A stretch of DNA of 64,000 bases from contig NZ_CP070982.1 of assembly GCF_018417595.1 (NCBI RefSeq), positions 4,577,001 to 4,641,000 on the forward strand. Direction: 5' to 3'. This DNA is from Pseudomonas entomophila. Its GTDB lineage: Bacteria > Pseudomonadota > Gammaproteobacteria > Pseudomonadales > Pseudomonadaceae. Positions 54,993 to 63,552 of the stretch are shown piece by piece; within the stretch, counting starts at the first letter, position 1; each line of letters opens with the position of its first letter. A program made the position numbers and the translations under genes. A model generated the notes under the pieces. It made no database searches. It was given only the letters and a program-made list of their open reading frames with translations, and was not told the DNA's origin.

Positions 54993-56810
54993 ATGAACGA
55001 ACAACAGATTCTTTTGAGTGTCGGCGGCATAGGCGCGGCCGCGCTGCTCTGCCAATGGCTGGCCTGGCGCCTCAAGCTGCCGGCGATTCTGTTCCTGCTG
55101 CTGTGCGGCATTCTCGCCGGGCCCGTATTGGGGTGGCTGCAGCCCCAGGCGTTGTTCGGCCCACTGTTGATGCCATTGGTGTCGCTGGCCGTGGCGCTGA
55201 TCCTGTTCGAAGGCAGCCTCACCCTGCACCTGTCGCAATGGCGCGAGATCGGCAGCGTGGTTCACCGCCTGGTCACCGTCGGTGCGCTGAGCACCTGGCT
55301 GGTGATCGCCCTGGCCACCCATTGGCTACTGGGTTTCGACTGGCCCCTGGCGATCCTGTTCGGCACCCTGACCCTGGTTACCGGCCCCACGGTGATCGTG
55401 CCCATGCTGCGGGTGGTGCGGCCCAAGGCGGCCATCGCCAACATCCTGCGCTGGGAAGGCATTGTCATCGACCCGATCGGCGCGCTGCTGGCGGTGGTGG
55501 TCTACAGCTTCATCATCGCCAGCGCCGCCGGTGACGGCGTGAGCCAGAGCCTGTTGACCTTCGCCGGGGTGATTGCCTGCGGCAGCGCCTTGGGCGTTGC
55601 CGGTGGATGGCTGCTTGGGCAGGTCATGCGTGAGCAGTGGCTGCCGGAATACCTGCACAACCTGGCTTCGCTGGCGGCGGTGCTGGGCATCTTCATCGCC
55701 GCCAACCAGATCGTCCATGAATCCGGCCTGCTGGCGGTCACGGTGATGGGCATGTGGCTGGCCAACATGCCCGGCGTGGATGTGCGGCAGATCCTGCACT
55801 TCAAGGAGAATCTCAGCGTGCTGCTGATCTCCGGGCTGTTCATCCTCCTGGCCGCGCGGCTCGATCTGCATGCCTTGCTGGGCCTGGGCCCGGCGGTGCT
55901 GGCACTGCTGCTGGTGATCCAGCTGCTGGCGCGGCCGCTGAACGTGTGGCTGTCGACCCTGGGCTCGCCATTGCACTGGCGGGAGCGCGCGCTACTGGCC
56001 TGGATTGCGCCACGGGGTATCGTCGCCGCGGCGGTGTCGGCCATCTTCGCCATCCGCCTGGACGAGGCCGGCCACGAGGGCGCGCTGCTGCTGGTGCCGC
56101 TGACCTTCGCCGTGATCATCGGCACCGTGGTGCTGCAGAGCGCGACGGCCAGGCCCCTGGCGCGCCTGCTCAAGGTGGCGGAGCCAGCGCCGAGCGGGTT
56201 CCTCGTCGTGGGTGCCAACCCACCCGCGCGGGCCATCGCCAAAGCCCTGCAACAACTGGGCTGCCGGGTGCTGCTGACCGATTCGAGCTGGGAAAACATC
56301 CGTGCCGCGCGCATGGAGAACCTGCCCACCTACTTCGGCAACCCGGCCTCACAACACGCCGACGCCCACTTGGATCTGGTCGGCCTTGGCCACCTGCTCG
56401 GTTTGTCACCGGCAGGCGAGCTCAATGCGCTGGCCTGCGCGCGTTTTCGTCATGATTTCGGCCACGGCCGGCTGTTCGTACTGGCCAGTGGTCTTGAGAA
56501 GCAACGCAGTGACAAGCACCGGGCCAGCGAGGAGCACCGCGGGCATCTGCTCGGATCCAGCCCGATGACCTATGCGCAACTGGCAAAGCGGCTGCATCAG
56601 GGGGCCGAGCTGTACAGCACCACGCTGACCGAGGCATTTACCTGGGCGGACTACCAGCAATTGCATGGTGAACGCGCGACATTGCTGTTCGCCCGCGACA
56701 GCCAAGGCTGGGTGCATGTGGCCAGCCCGGAGGATCCGCTCAAGCCGCAACCGGGGTGGACGCTGGTGGCGCTGGTGGAACCAGAACTGACCGAAGTCCG
56801 TACGCATTGA
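54993..56810 (+). CDS. Cation:proton antiporter with C-terminal nucleotide-binding-like region
   Basis: A 605-residue protein. About 12 membrane helices (residues 5-390) carry antiporter motifs TLVTGPTVIVPMLRVVRP and WEGIVIDPIGALLAV. A cytoplasmic Rossmann-like region follows (GFLVVGANPPARAIAKALQ, residues about 405-490), resembling TrkA-N, and then a C-terminal domain. This fits NhaP-type Na+(K+)/H+ antiporters that may be gated by nucleotide. Start MNEQQILLSVGG at 54993 follows GGGAG. It is unrelated in detail to the antiporter at 22-24 kb. Confidence 0.9.
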   Translation: MNEQQILLSVGGIGAAALLCQWLAWRLKLPAILFLLLCGILAGPVLGWLQPQALFGPLLMPLVSLAVALILFEGSLTLHLSQWREIGSVVHRLVTVGALSTWLVIALATHWLLGFDWPLAILFGTLTLVTGPTVIVPMLRVVRPKAAIANILRWEGIVIDPIGALLAVVVYSFIIASAAGDGVSQSLLTFAGVIACGSALGVAGGWLLGQVMREQWLPEYLHNLASLAAVLGIFIAANQIVHESGLLAVTVMGMWLANMPGVDVRQILHFKENLSVLLISGLFILLAARLDLHALLGLGPAVLALLLVIQLLARPLNVWLSTLGSPLHWRERALLAWIAPRGIVAAAVSAIFAIRLDEAGHEGALLLVPLTFAVIIGTVVLQSATARPLARLLKVAEPAPSGFLVVGANPPARAIAKALQQLGCRVLLTDSSWENIRAARMENLPTYFGNPASQHADAHLDLVGLGHLLGLSPAGELNALACARFRHDFGHGRLFVLASGLEKQRSDKHRASEEHRGHLLGSSPMTYAQLAKRLHQGAELYSTTLTEAFTWADYQQLHGERATLLFARDSQGWVHVASPEDPLKPQPGWTLVALVEPELTEVRTH

Positions 56811-56812
56811 CC

Positions 56813-56897
56813 TGTAGGAGCGGCTTTAGCCGCGATGCGGGCATCGCGGTGCCTGGCACCCGCTTTGCAGGTGATCGCGGCTAAAGCCGCTCCCACA
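56813..56897. repeat. REP-type inverted pair (BIME-like)
   Basis: Two REP units, 56813-56835 and 56875-56897, in opposite orientation with core GGAGCGGCTTTAGCCGCGA. They lie between the convergent antiporter and thioesterase genes. The spacer contains CATCGCGGTGCCTGGCACC, also present in the 38.6-kb pair. Confidence 0.87.
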
Positions 56898-56926
56898 CAG
56901 GTCATTCCAAATCAATGTGGCGACGA

Positions 56927-57334
56927 TCAGCCCTGCGGCAGCACCGGCACCGGGCGTTTGTCCTCGTCGATGGCGACGAAGCTGAATACGCCATGAATGG
57001 CCCGCTCTCGGCCATCGAGATACATGTTCTCGACGAACACATCCACCTGCACCTGCAGGCTGGTGTTGCCGACCTTGACCACGCTGCCCACCAGCTCGAC
57101 GATCGAGCCCGCCGGAATCGGGTGCTTGAAGTCGATGCGGTCGGTGGATACGGTCACCAGCGGCAAGCGGCAGAAACGGGTAGCGGCGATGAACGACACT
57201 TCGTCCATCCACGCCAGGGCAGTGCCGCCGAACAGGGTGTTGTGGTGGTTGGTGGTGTTGGGGAACACCGCCTTGGTCACGCGGGTCACCGACAGCTCGG
57301 TGCGGCGCTGGATTTCCTGGTCTCGACTGGTCAT
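56927..57334 (-). CDS. Acyl-CoA thioesterase, hotdog fold (YciA-like)
   Basis: A 135-residue hotdog thioesterase starting MTSRDQEIQRRTELSVTR. The family motif TNHHNTLFGGTALAWMDEV (catalytic Asn/Asp region) and FKHPIPAGSIVELVG are clear. Such enzymes hydrolyse acyl-CoA to free acid and CoA, with broad chain-length range. Start at 57334 is chosen over one six codons upstream, which falls close to the rplS terminator. It is separated from rplS by that terminator. Confidence 0.88.
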   Translation of the reverse strand: MTSRDQEIQRRTELSVTRVTKAVFPNTTNHHNTLFGGTALAWMDEVSFIAATRFCRLPLVTVSTDRIDFKHPIPAGSIVELVGSVVKVGNTSLQVQVDVFVENMYLDGRERAIHGVFSFVAIDEDKRPVPVLPQG

Positions 57335-57370
57335 CTTCGGGTCACATCGCAAGGGCAGATTTCAGAAAGC

Positions 57371-57398
57371 AAAAAAGCAGCCCGAAGGCTGCTTTTTT
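57371..57398 (-). terminator. Rho-independent terminator after rplS
   Basis: A 12-bp stem (AAAAAAGCAGCC / GGCTGCTTTTTT) with a CGAA loop lies 36 nt after the rplS stop. It ends the rpsP-rimM-trmD-rplS operon. Confidence 0.93.
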
Positions 57399-57434
57399 CT
57401 CGCAAGGCGGCCTAGGCCGCCAGGCAAACTGTAC

Positions 57435-57785
57435 TCAGGACAGTTTTTCCTTGATGCGAGCGGCTTTGCCGGACAGGTCGCGCAGGTAGTACAGCTTGGC
57501 TTTACGCACGTCACCACGACGTTTCACGGCCAGGCTGTCGATCTGCGGGCTGTAAGTCTGGAAGGTACGCTCTACGCCAACGCCGCTGGAGATCTTGCGC
57601 ACGGTGAAGGCGCTGTTCAGACCGCGGTTACGCTTGGCGATGACGACGCCTTCGAACGCCTGCAGACGCGAGCGGTCGCCTTCCTTCACTTTAACCTGGA
57701 CGACAACGGTGTCGCCTGGTGCAAAGGTCGGGATCTCTTTGCTCATCTGCTCGGCTTCGAGCTGCTGGATGATCTTGTTGGTCAT
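57435..57785 (-). CDS. rplS: 50S ribosomal protein L19
   Basis: L19 lies at the 30S-50S interface. The 116-residue protein starts [19 protein letters not shown] and has the family blocks [39 protein letters not shown] and the C-terminal [20 protein letters not shown]. It is the last gene of the rpsP-rimM-trmD-rplS operon, 42 nt after trmD. Confidence 0.98.
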   Translation of the reverse strand: MTNKIIQQLEAEQMSKEIPTFAPGDTVVVQVKVKEGDRSRLQAFEGVVIAKRNRGLNSAFTVRKISSGVGVERTFQTYSPQIDSLAVKRRGDVRKAKLYYLRDLSGKAARIKEKLS

Positions 57786-57827
57786 GCTGTGCTCCTAAGA
57801 TGGATAACTCGATCCACCATCGATACG

Positions 57828-58580
57828 TTAACTATCGTCCCGCTCGCGGAGGTATTCCTCGAGCAGCTTCTTCTCTTCTCCAGAAAGCGAGCGACTTTCC
57901 AGAAGATCGGCGCGTCGTTCGAAGGTCCTACCAAGGGACTGCTTCATCCGCCAACGCCGGATATGTGCATGGTTGCCACTTAGCAACACGTCGGGAACAC
58001 GCTGATCCGCATACACCTCAGGTCGGGTGTAGTGCGGGCAATCCAGCAGACCGTCGGTGAAAGAGTCTTCCTCCGCCGAGTCCACATGCCCTAAAGCTCC
58101 GGGCAGCAGCCGTGTAACCGCATCGATCAGTACCATGGCCGGCAGCTCGCCACCGGAAAGCACATAGTCGCCAATCGACCACTCCTCATCGACATGAGCC
58201 TCGATAAAGCGCTCGTCGATGCCTTCATAACGACCGGCGATCAGGATCAACGACTCCTGTTCGGCCAGGCCTTTGACCGCCTGCTGAGTCAGCTTGCGGC
58301 CTTGTGGCGAGAGGTAGATCACCTTCGCCGCAGCTCCGGTCGCCTGCCTGGCACTGGCCAGGGCGTCTTCCAGAGGCTTGATCTTCATCACCATGCCCGG
58401 ACCACCGCCAAACGGCCGATCATCCACCGTGTGGTGACGATCTGTGGTGTAGTCCCGCGGGTTCCAGCAGGTCACTTGCAGCAACCCCTGTTTCACCGCG
58501 CGGCTGGTAATGCCGTACTCCGTGATGGCCGAGAACATCTCGGGGAACAACGTGACGACTTCTACGCGAAGGGTATCCAT
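57828..58580 (-). CDS. trmD: tRNA (guanine(37)-N1)-methyltransferase TrmD
   Basis: TrmD methylates N1 of G37 in tRNAs to prevent frameshifting. The 250-residue SPOUT enzyme has the trefoil-knot SAM site ([34 protein letters not shown]) and the [16 protein letters not shown] block. It is 3 nt after rimM, in the conserved operon order. Confidence 0.98.
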   Translation of the reverse strand: MDTLRVEVVTLFPEMFSAITEYGITSRAVKQGLLQVTCWNPRDYTTDRHHTVDDRPFGGGPGMVMKIKPLEDALASARQATGAAAKVIYLSPQGRKLTQQAVKGLAEQESLILIAGRYEGIDERFIEAHVDEEWSIGDYVLSGGELPAMVLIDAVTRLLPGALGHVDSAEEDSFTDGLLDCPHYTRPEVYADQRVPDVLLSGNHAHIRRWRMKQSLGRTFERRADLLESRSLSGEEKKLLEEYLRERDDS

Positions 58581-58583
58581 CGT

Positions 58584-59120
58584 TTAGAAATCCGCGTCCC
58601 ATTCAACGCGCATCACACCGGCTTCCAGGTCGACTGCCAGCACACATTGCCCGGTATAGGGCAACAGACGCTCGCGATCATCCAGGCTGCCTGCGCAAGG
58701 CTTGACCACCAATACATCGTTCGCGCCGGTCTCCAACAGGTGATCGATCTTGCCGAACAGGTGTTCGTCCTGATTGATGACCTTCAGGCCCACCAACTGG
58801 TACCAGTAGTACTCGTCGGTTGCCAGGTTGGGCAAAAGGCTTCGCGAAATGCAGATTTCATGACCACTCAGAAGACGGGCTTCATCACGATCATCGAGGC
58901 CTTTGAGCTTCACGACCAGGCCCTTCTGGGAGCCACGACCGCTGACCAGCTCGACCTGTTTTACCTTGCCTTCGTGCCGAAGCGTCCAGCGCGGGTAATC
59001 CAACAGGTTTTCAATCGGATCGGTAAAGGAATACACCTTCACCTCGCCGCGAACGCCGTGAACCGAAAAAATCTTGCCAACGACGATGAGGTCGTCAGCC
59101 TTTTCTGGCGTCGCGTTCAT
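58584..59120 (-). CDS. rimM: Ribosome maturation factor RimM
   Basis: RimM assists maturation of the 30S head and binds S19. The 178-residue protein has an N-terminal RimM barrel (IVVGKIFSVHGVRGEVKVYS) and a C-terminal PRC-barrel (YYWYQLVGLKVINQDEHLFG, LPYTGQCVLAVDLEAG). It is 5 nt after rpsP and 3 nt before trmD. Confidence 0.97.
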   Translation of the reverse strand: MNATPEKADDLIVVGKIFSVHGVRGEVKVYSFTDPIENLLDYPRWTLRHEGKVKQVELVSGRGSQKGLVVKLKGLDDRDEARLLSGHEICISRSLLPNLATDEYYWYQLVGLKVINQDEHLFGKIDHLLETGANDVLVVKPCAGSLDDRERLLPYTGQCVLAVDLEAGVMRVEWDADF

Positions 59121-59125
59121 ACTGC

Positions 59126-59377
59126 TCAGGCTGCAGCCTTGGCAGCTTCCTTCAGCAGCTGAGCAACGCGCTCAGACGGCTGTGCGCCCTGGCTCAGCCA
59201 GTAGGTGACGCGCTCTTGGTTGACCGACAGCTTGACTTCGGCGCCCGATGCGATCGGGTTGAAGAAGCCAACGCGCTCAACGAAACGGCCGTCACGGGCG
59301 TTACGCGAGTTGGTCACGGTCAGGTGGTAGAATGGGCGCTTTTTCGAGCCGCCACGGGCCAGACGAATGGTTACCAT
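59126..59377 (-). CDS. rpsP: 30S ribosomal protein S16
   Basis: S16 is an early-binding protein of the 30S body. The 83-residue protein starts [20 protein letters not shown], the canonical start at 59377; the frame stays open upstream, but that part is leader. The conserved block [14 protein letters not shown] follows. It is the first gene of the operon, which is preceded by the 242-nt gap to ffh. Confidence 0.98.
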   Translation of the reverse strand: MVTIRLARGGSKKRPFYHLTVTNSRNARDGRFVERVGFFNPIASGAEVKLSVNQERVTYWLSQGAQPSERVAQLLKEAAKAAA

Positions 59378-59491
59378 GTGAACATCGTTCCTATAGTCGG
59401 TGCTGCAAAACTGAATGCCCAATGGGCACACGGGTGCCCAAAAGGCCGCATATTCTCGGGGAATACACGGACATTTGCAAATGCCTTTTTC

Positions 59492-59509
59492 GGCGAGCAC
59501 ATGCTCGCC
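59492..59509. promoter_or_regulatory. Hairpin in the rpsP leader / ffh 3' region
   Basis: A near-perfect palindrome GGCGAGCA-CA-TGCTCGCC (8-bp arms) flanked on the plus-strand left side by CCTTTTT. It lies about 115 nt before rpsP. It could end ffh transcripts or structure the rpsP leader; the T-run is on the wrong side for a minus-strand terminator. Confidence 0.4.
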
Positions 59510-59619
59510 CGCTCAGTTCTGCCGGTTTAGCCGCTGTGTTGCGGCCGTTATCCCGCCGAAGCGGGGTCTGGAGAGCTGCCGCGCTTGCTATATAAAGCAG
59601 GGCAGCCCGCCGGATTCGA

Positions 59620-60996
59620 TTACATTTTTGGCATGCCACCACCTGGCAGCATCCCGCCAAGGCCACGCATCATCTTGGCCATGCCGCCTTTGGCGGAGAA
59701 TTTCTTCATCATCTTCTGCATCTGCTTGTGCTGCTTGATCAAGCGGCCGATGTCCTGCACCTGGGTGCCGGAACCGAGGGCGATGCGGCGCTTGCGCGAA
59801 CCGCTGATCAGGTCGGGGTCGCGACGCTCGGCCGGGGTCATGGAGTTGATGATCGCCTCCATCTGCTTGAACTGTTTCTCCGCCGCGCCCTGGGCGTTGC
59901 CCATCTGCGAAAGGTTCACGCCACCGATGCTGGGCAGCTTGTCCATCAGGCCGCCGAGGCCGCCCATGTTTTTCATCTGCTGCAGCTGGTCGCGGAAGTC
60001 TTCGAGGTCGAAGCCCTTGCCCTTCTTCAGTTTCTTGGCGAGTTTGTCGGCCTTGGCCTTGTCGATGTTCTGCTCGGCCTGCTCGATCAGGCTGAGCACA
60101 TCACCCATGCCGAGAATGCGCGAGGCGATACGGTCGGGGTGGAACGGCTCCAGGGCTTCGGTCTTCTCGCCCATGCCGATGAACTTGATCGGTTTGCCGG
60201 TGATGGCCCGCACCGACAGGGCGGCACCGCCACGGGCGTCACCGTCGACCTTGGTCAGCACCACGCCGGTCAGCGGCAGGGCATCACCAAAGGCCTTGGC
60301 GGTGTTGGCGGCGTCCTGGCCGGTCATGGCGTCGACCACGAACAGCGTTTCGATCGGCTTGACCGCGGCGTGCAGGGCCTTGATCTCGTCCATCATGTCG
60401 GCATCGACATGCAGGCGGCCGGCGGTGTCGACGATGACCACGTCGATGAACTTGAGCTTGGCTTCGCGGATCGCCGCCTCGGCGATGGCCACCGGCTTCT
60501 GGCTGATGTCGGACGGGAAGAAGGTCACGCCGATGTCGTTGGCGAGGGTTTCGAGCTGCTTGATCGCCGCCGGACGGTAGACGTCGGCCGACACCACCAT
60601 CACGCTCTTCTTCTTGCGCTCTTTCAGGTGGCGCGCCAGCTTGCCGGCGGTGGTGGTCTTGCCGGCACCTTGCAGGCCAGCCATCAGCACCACGGCGGGG
60701 GGCGCGGCGTTGAGCGTCAGCTCTTCGTTGGCCGCGCCCATCAGGCTTTCCAGTTCAGCCTGGACGATCTTGACGAAGGCCTGGCCTGGCGTGAGGCTGC
60801 GCGACACTTCGGTGCCGACCGCGCGCTCCTTGATGCTGTTGACGAAATCCTTGACCACCGGCAGGGCGACGTCGGCCTCGAGCAGGGCCATGCGCACTTC
60901 GCGCAGCGTGTCCTTGATGTTGTCTTCGGTCAGCTTGGCCTTGCCGGTGACATGGCGCAGCGTCTGTGACAGGCGGTCGGTCAGGTTTTCGAACAT
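59620..60996 (-). CDS. ffh: Signal recognition particle protein Ffh
   Basis: Ffh binds 4.5S RNA and signal sequences for co-translational membrane targeting. The 458-residue protein starts MFENLTDRLSQTLRHVTGK at 60996; the longer frame to 61110 is not Ffh-like. Domains: N helical bundle (1-90), G domain with AGLQGAGKTTTAGKL (106-120), DTAGRL and TKVDGDARGG, then the Met-rich M domain ending GGMPKM. It is upstream of rpsP and divergent from the CcsA-like gene. Confidence 0.98.
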   Translation of the reverse strand: MFENLTDRLSQTLRHVTGKAKLTEDNIKDTLREVRMALLEADVALPVVKDFVNSIKERAVGTEVSRSLTPGQAFVKIVQAELESLMGAANEELTLNAAPPAVVLMAGLQGAGKTTTAGKLARHLKERKKKSVMVVSADVYRPAAIKQLETLANDIGVTFFPSDISQKPVAIAEAAIREAKLKFIDVVIVDTAGRLHVDADMMDEIKALHAAVKPIETLFVVDAMTGQDAANTAKAFGDALPLTGVVLTKVDGDARGGAALSVRAITGKPIKFIGMGEKTEALEPFHPDRIASRILGMGDVLSLIEQAEQNIDKAKADKLAKKLKKGKGFDLEDFRDQLQQMKNMGGLGGLMDKLPSIGGVNLSQMGNAQGAAEKQFKQMEAIINSMTPAERRDPDLISGSRKRRIALGSGTQVQDIGRLIKQHKQMQKMMKKFSAKGGMAKMMRGLGGMLPGGGMPKM

Positions 60997-61147
60997 GGTG
61001 ATCCTTTCAGGCCCAGTGAAGCCGAGGTTTTTCAGGCGCCCAGGTGAACAGGTACACGCGCTGGGCACAGCAAGGCGGCGATTATAGCGAAGAGCGACGG
61101 CGGCGCACACCTTGGCGCAGACCCTCTGGATATTCGGCGGTCATTCC

Positions 61148-61223
61148 GGCCCTTTCGCGGGTAAACCCGCTCCCACAGGGGTGCACGGATACTTGTGGGA
61201 ACGGGTTTACCCGCGAAGAGGCC
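61148..61223. repeat. REP-type inverted pair between ffh and the CcsA-like gene
   Basis: Two 30-nt arms, 61148-61177 and 61194-61223, are near-perfect complements around CGCGGGTAAACCCGC. They lie in the 305-nt divergent region, an unusual place for REP pairs, which mostly lie between convergent genes. No other feature was recognised there. Confidence 0.85.
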
Positions 61224-61301
61224 AGCATGGCCCTTCAGTCTTCCTAGAGCGACGCGTTCTATGCCAAACTCCGTCCCTTTAGGGCTTGCCTGCCAGGACT
61301 T

Positions 61302-62111
61302 ATGCTCTCTTCACCCAGCCTCATCCCCAATCTGCTCGCCGCCTTCCTTTATGTGGCCGCGACCGTCTTCCAGGCCACCGGCCTGGCCCGTGGCGCCCGT
61401 GCCGACAAACGGCTGCTAGGCCTGCTCGGTACATTGGCAGTGCTCGCCCAGGGCGGCGCGCTGTTCTTCCAGCTGATCACACCACTGGGCCTGAGCCTCG
61501 ACTTCTTCAGTGCCGCCAGCCTGATCGCCGTGGCGGTGATCGCCCTTACGCTGGTCGCCTGCCTGAGCATTCCGGTGGAAAACCTGCTGGTCCTGCTGTT
61601 CCCGCTCGGCGCGGTGACGGCCCTGCTGGCCCAGTTCGCCCCGCCCGGCACGGTACCGCTGATCAACGAGGAACCGGGCATACTGGCGCACATCCTGCTG
61701 TCGATCCTGGCCTACGGTCTGTTCACCATCGCCGTGTTCCAGGCCCTCCTGCTGTTGCTGCAGGACCACCAGCTGAAGAACAAGCACCCGTCCGGGCTGA
61801 TCCGCAACTTCCCACCGCTGCAAACGATGGAGAGCCTGCTGTTCGGTTTCCTCTGGGCCGGCTGGGGCCTGCTTTCGCTGTCGCTGATCTCCGGCTGGTT
61901 GTTCCTCGACAACCTGTTCGCCCAGCACCTGGTGCACAAGACCCTGCTGGCCTGCGTGGCCTGGATCGTCTTCAGCGTACTGCTGTGGGGCCGCACCCGC
62001 CTGGGCTGGCGCGGCCACAAGGCGATCCGCTGGACCCTCGCCGGTTTCTGCCTGCTGATGCTGGCCTATTTCGGCAGCAAGCTGGTCCGCGAATTCATCC
62101 TGCATATCTGA
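61302..62111 (+). CDS. Cytochrome c assembly (CcsA/CcmC-like) membrane protein, YpjD type
   Basis: A 269-residue protein with about eight membrane helices. It matches the CcsA/CcmC superfamily in its C-terminal half, with a degenerate Trp-rich segment (FLWAGWGLLSLSLISGWLF). It starts MLSSPSLIPNLLAAFLYVAA. Members next to ffh in gammaproteobacteria (YpjD) have no proven role in haem handling. The nearby CBS protein gene, 9 nt downstream, is its usual operon partner. Confidence 0.88.
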   Translation: MLSSPSLIPNLLAAFLYVAATVFQATGLARGARADKRLLGLLGTLAVLAQGGALFFQLITPLGLSLDFFSAASLIAVAVIALTLVACLSIPVENLLVLLFPLGAVTALLAQFAPPGTVPLINEEPGILAHILLSILAYGLFTIAVFQALLLLLQDHQLKNKHPSGLIRNFPPLQTMESLLFGFLWAGWGLLSLSLISGWLFLDNLFAQHLVHKTLLACVAWIVFSVLLWGRTRLGWRGHKAIRWTLAGFCLLMLAYFGSKLVREFILHI

Positions 62112-62120
62112 CGGCCGCCC

Positions 62121-63308
62121 ATGGACACCCTGCCGTACGCCCCGCTGCTCGGCACACTCGCACTGGCACTGCTGTGGTCGGCGCTGTTCACTGCCGTGGA
62201 CGCCGCCCGCCAGCAACTCAACGGCCAGGCTGAACCGACGCTGCCGGCCCAGGCCCTGGTGCTTGGCGCCAGCCTCGGCAAACTGCTGGTGCTGGGCCTG
62301 GCCTGCCTGATCGGCCAGCGCCACAACGGTGAGCATGGCTTCTGGCTCGCCGGCCTGGGCGCCACGCTCATGCTGCTGGTGCTGGCCGAATACCTGCCGC
62401 GGCGCCTGGCCCGGCGCAACCCGCAAGCCTTCCTCAGCCTCGGGGCCAGCCTGCTCAAGCTGCCGCTGGCCACCCTGCAGCCCTTGGGCTGCCTGCTCGA
62501 CGGCTGCGCCAAGCTGGTTCTGCGCCCGTTTCGCATCCAGCCCACCGCCGTGGCGCTGCACCCCCAGGAGCACGACGACTTCGACGAGGACCCGGCCCAC
62601 GACCCAGCCCGCAATGGGCTGCTCCAAGGCTTGCAGGCGCTGGACAAGGTCACCGTCAACGACATCCTGGTGCCACGCAACGAAGTGGACGGCATCAACC
62701 TCGATGACCCCATCGAGCAGATCATCGAACAACTGATCGTCAGCCGGCATACCCGCCTGCCGGTCTACCACAACGACATAAACCAGGTCGAAGCGGTGCT
62801 CAACACCAAGCTGATCAGCCACCTGCTGCCCCGCGCCGAGCTCAGCTTCGAAAAACTCCAGGCCGCCTGCTACGAGCCCTACTTCGTCCCTGAGAGCACC
62901 CCGTTGCAGATGCAGTTGCTGAACTTCCACAAGCAGCAGCGGCGCCTGGGCGTGGTGGTGGACGAGTACGGCGAAGTGCTGGGCATCGTCACCCTGGAAG
63001 ACATCCTCGAGGAAATCGTCGGCGAGTTCGAGGACGAACATGGCCTCGACAACCCCCATGTACACCCTCAGCCCGATGGCACCTTCGTCATCGAAGGCAC
63101 GGCGTCACTGCGTGAAATCAACCGCACCCTGGGCTGGCACCTGCCTTCCGACGGCGGACCGAAGACCCTCAACGGCCTGGTCACCGAAGCGCTGGAGAGC
63201 ATTCCGGAAAGCGCTGTATGCCTGAAGATCGGCCGTTATCGGCTGGAGATCCTCGAAACCGAGGACAATTGCGCCAGCAAGGTACTGGTCTGGACCGTGA
63301 CCCGATAG
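62121..63308 (+). CDS. CNNM/CorB-type protein: DUF21, CBS pair and CorC/HlyC domain
   Basis: A 395-residue protein. The N-terminal membrane region (about 1-150, four hydrophobic segments) is in the DUF21 position. A CBS pair follows (about 180-310: VNDILVPRNEVDGINLDD, RLGVVVDEYGEVLGIVTLED), then a transporter-associated CorC_HlyC domain (about 320-392). Proteins of this build are linked to Mg2+/Co2+ transport and resistance. The operon partner upstream is the CcsA-like gene. An inverted repeat spans the stop codon. Confidence 0.92.
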   Translation: MDTLPYAPLLGTLALALLWSALFTAVDAARQQLNGQAEPTLPAQALVLGASLGKLLVLGLACLIGQRHNGEHGFWLAGLGATLMLLVLAEYLPRRLARRNPQAFLSLGASLLKLPLATLQPLGCLLDGCAKLVLRPFRIQPTAVALHPQEHDDFDEDPAHDPARNGLLQGLQALDKVTVNDILVPRNEVDGINLDDPIEQIIEQLIVSRHTRLPVYHNDINQVEAVLNTKLISHLLPRAELSFEKLQAACYEPYFVPESTPLQMQLLNFHKQQRRLGVVVDEYGEVLGIVTLEDILEEIVGEFEDEHGLDNPHVHPQPDGTFVIEGTASLREINRTLGWHLPSDGGPKTLNGLVTEALESIPESAVCLKIGRYRLEILETEDNCASKVLVWTVTR

Positions 63309-63323
63309 CTATACTCGGGTCAC
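63297..63323 (+). promoter_or_regulatory. Inverted repeat over the stop codon with a -10-like centre
   Basis: A perfect 9-bp inverted repeat (GTGACCCGA / TCGGGTCAC) with a 9-nt centre. The CorB-type gene stop TAG lies in the centre, as does TATACT (63310-63315), a good -10. It may be a terminator hairpin, or an operator/promoter for the transporter gene 230 nt downstream. Confidence 0.45.
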
Positions 63324-63552
63324 GCTTACCCAGCCCTGCCGTCCCGCCTGCTACCCGCACCCGGCGCCTTACGGCCAGTCCGCACCACTGACACGCCCCG
63401 CGGTCCTGCTTCAACACCCCGAACAGTGCCCGCTCCCCGCCTCTATCCCCTGGGCTATCGTCAGTCGGGCGACCAACAACAATACGCTCCGGCTCCCGTG
63501 TGCCCGCCACATGGGCCGTGCCCCATGGAGCATGACTGTCAGGGACCTTCGC

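Noticed and set aside
61416..63065. 549-codon minus-strand frame antisense to the CcsA-like and CorB-like genes
   Set aside because: Gln/Glu/Val-rich shadow translation without motifs. The plus-strand proteins have clear membrane helices and CBS motifs.
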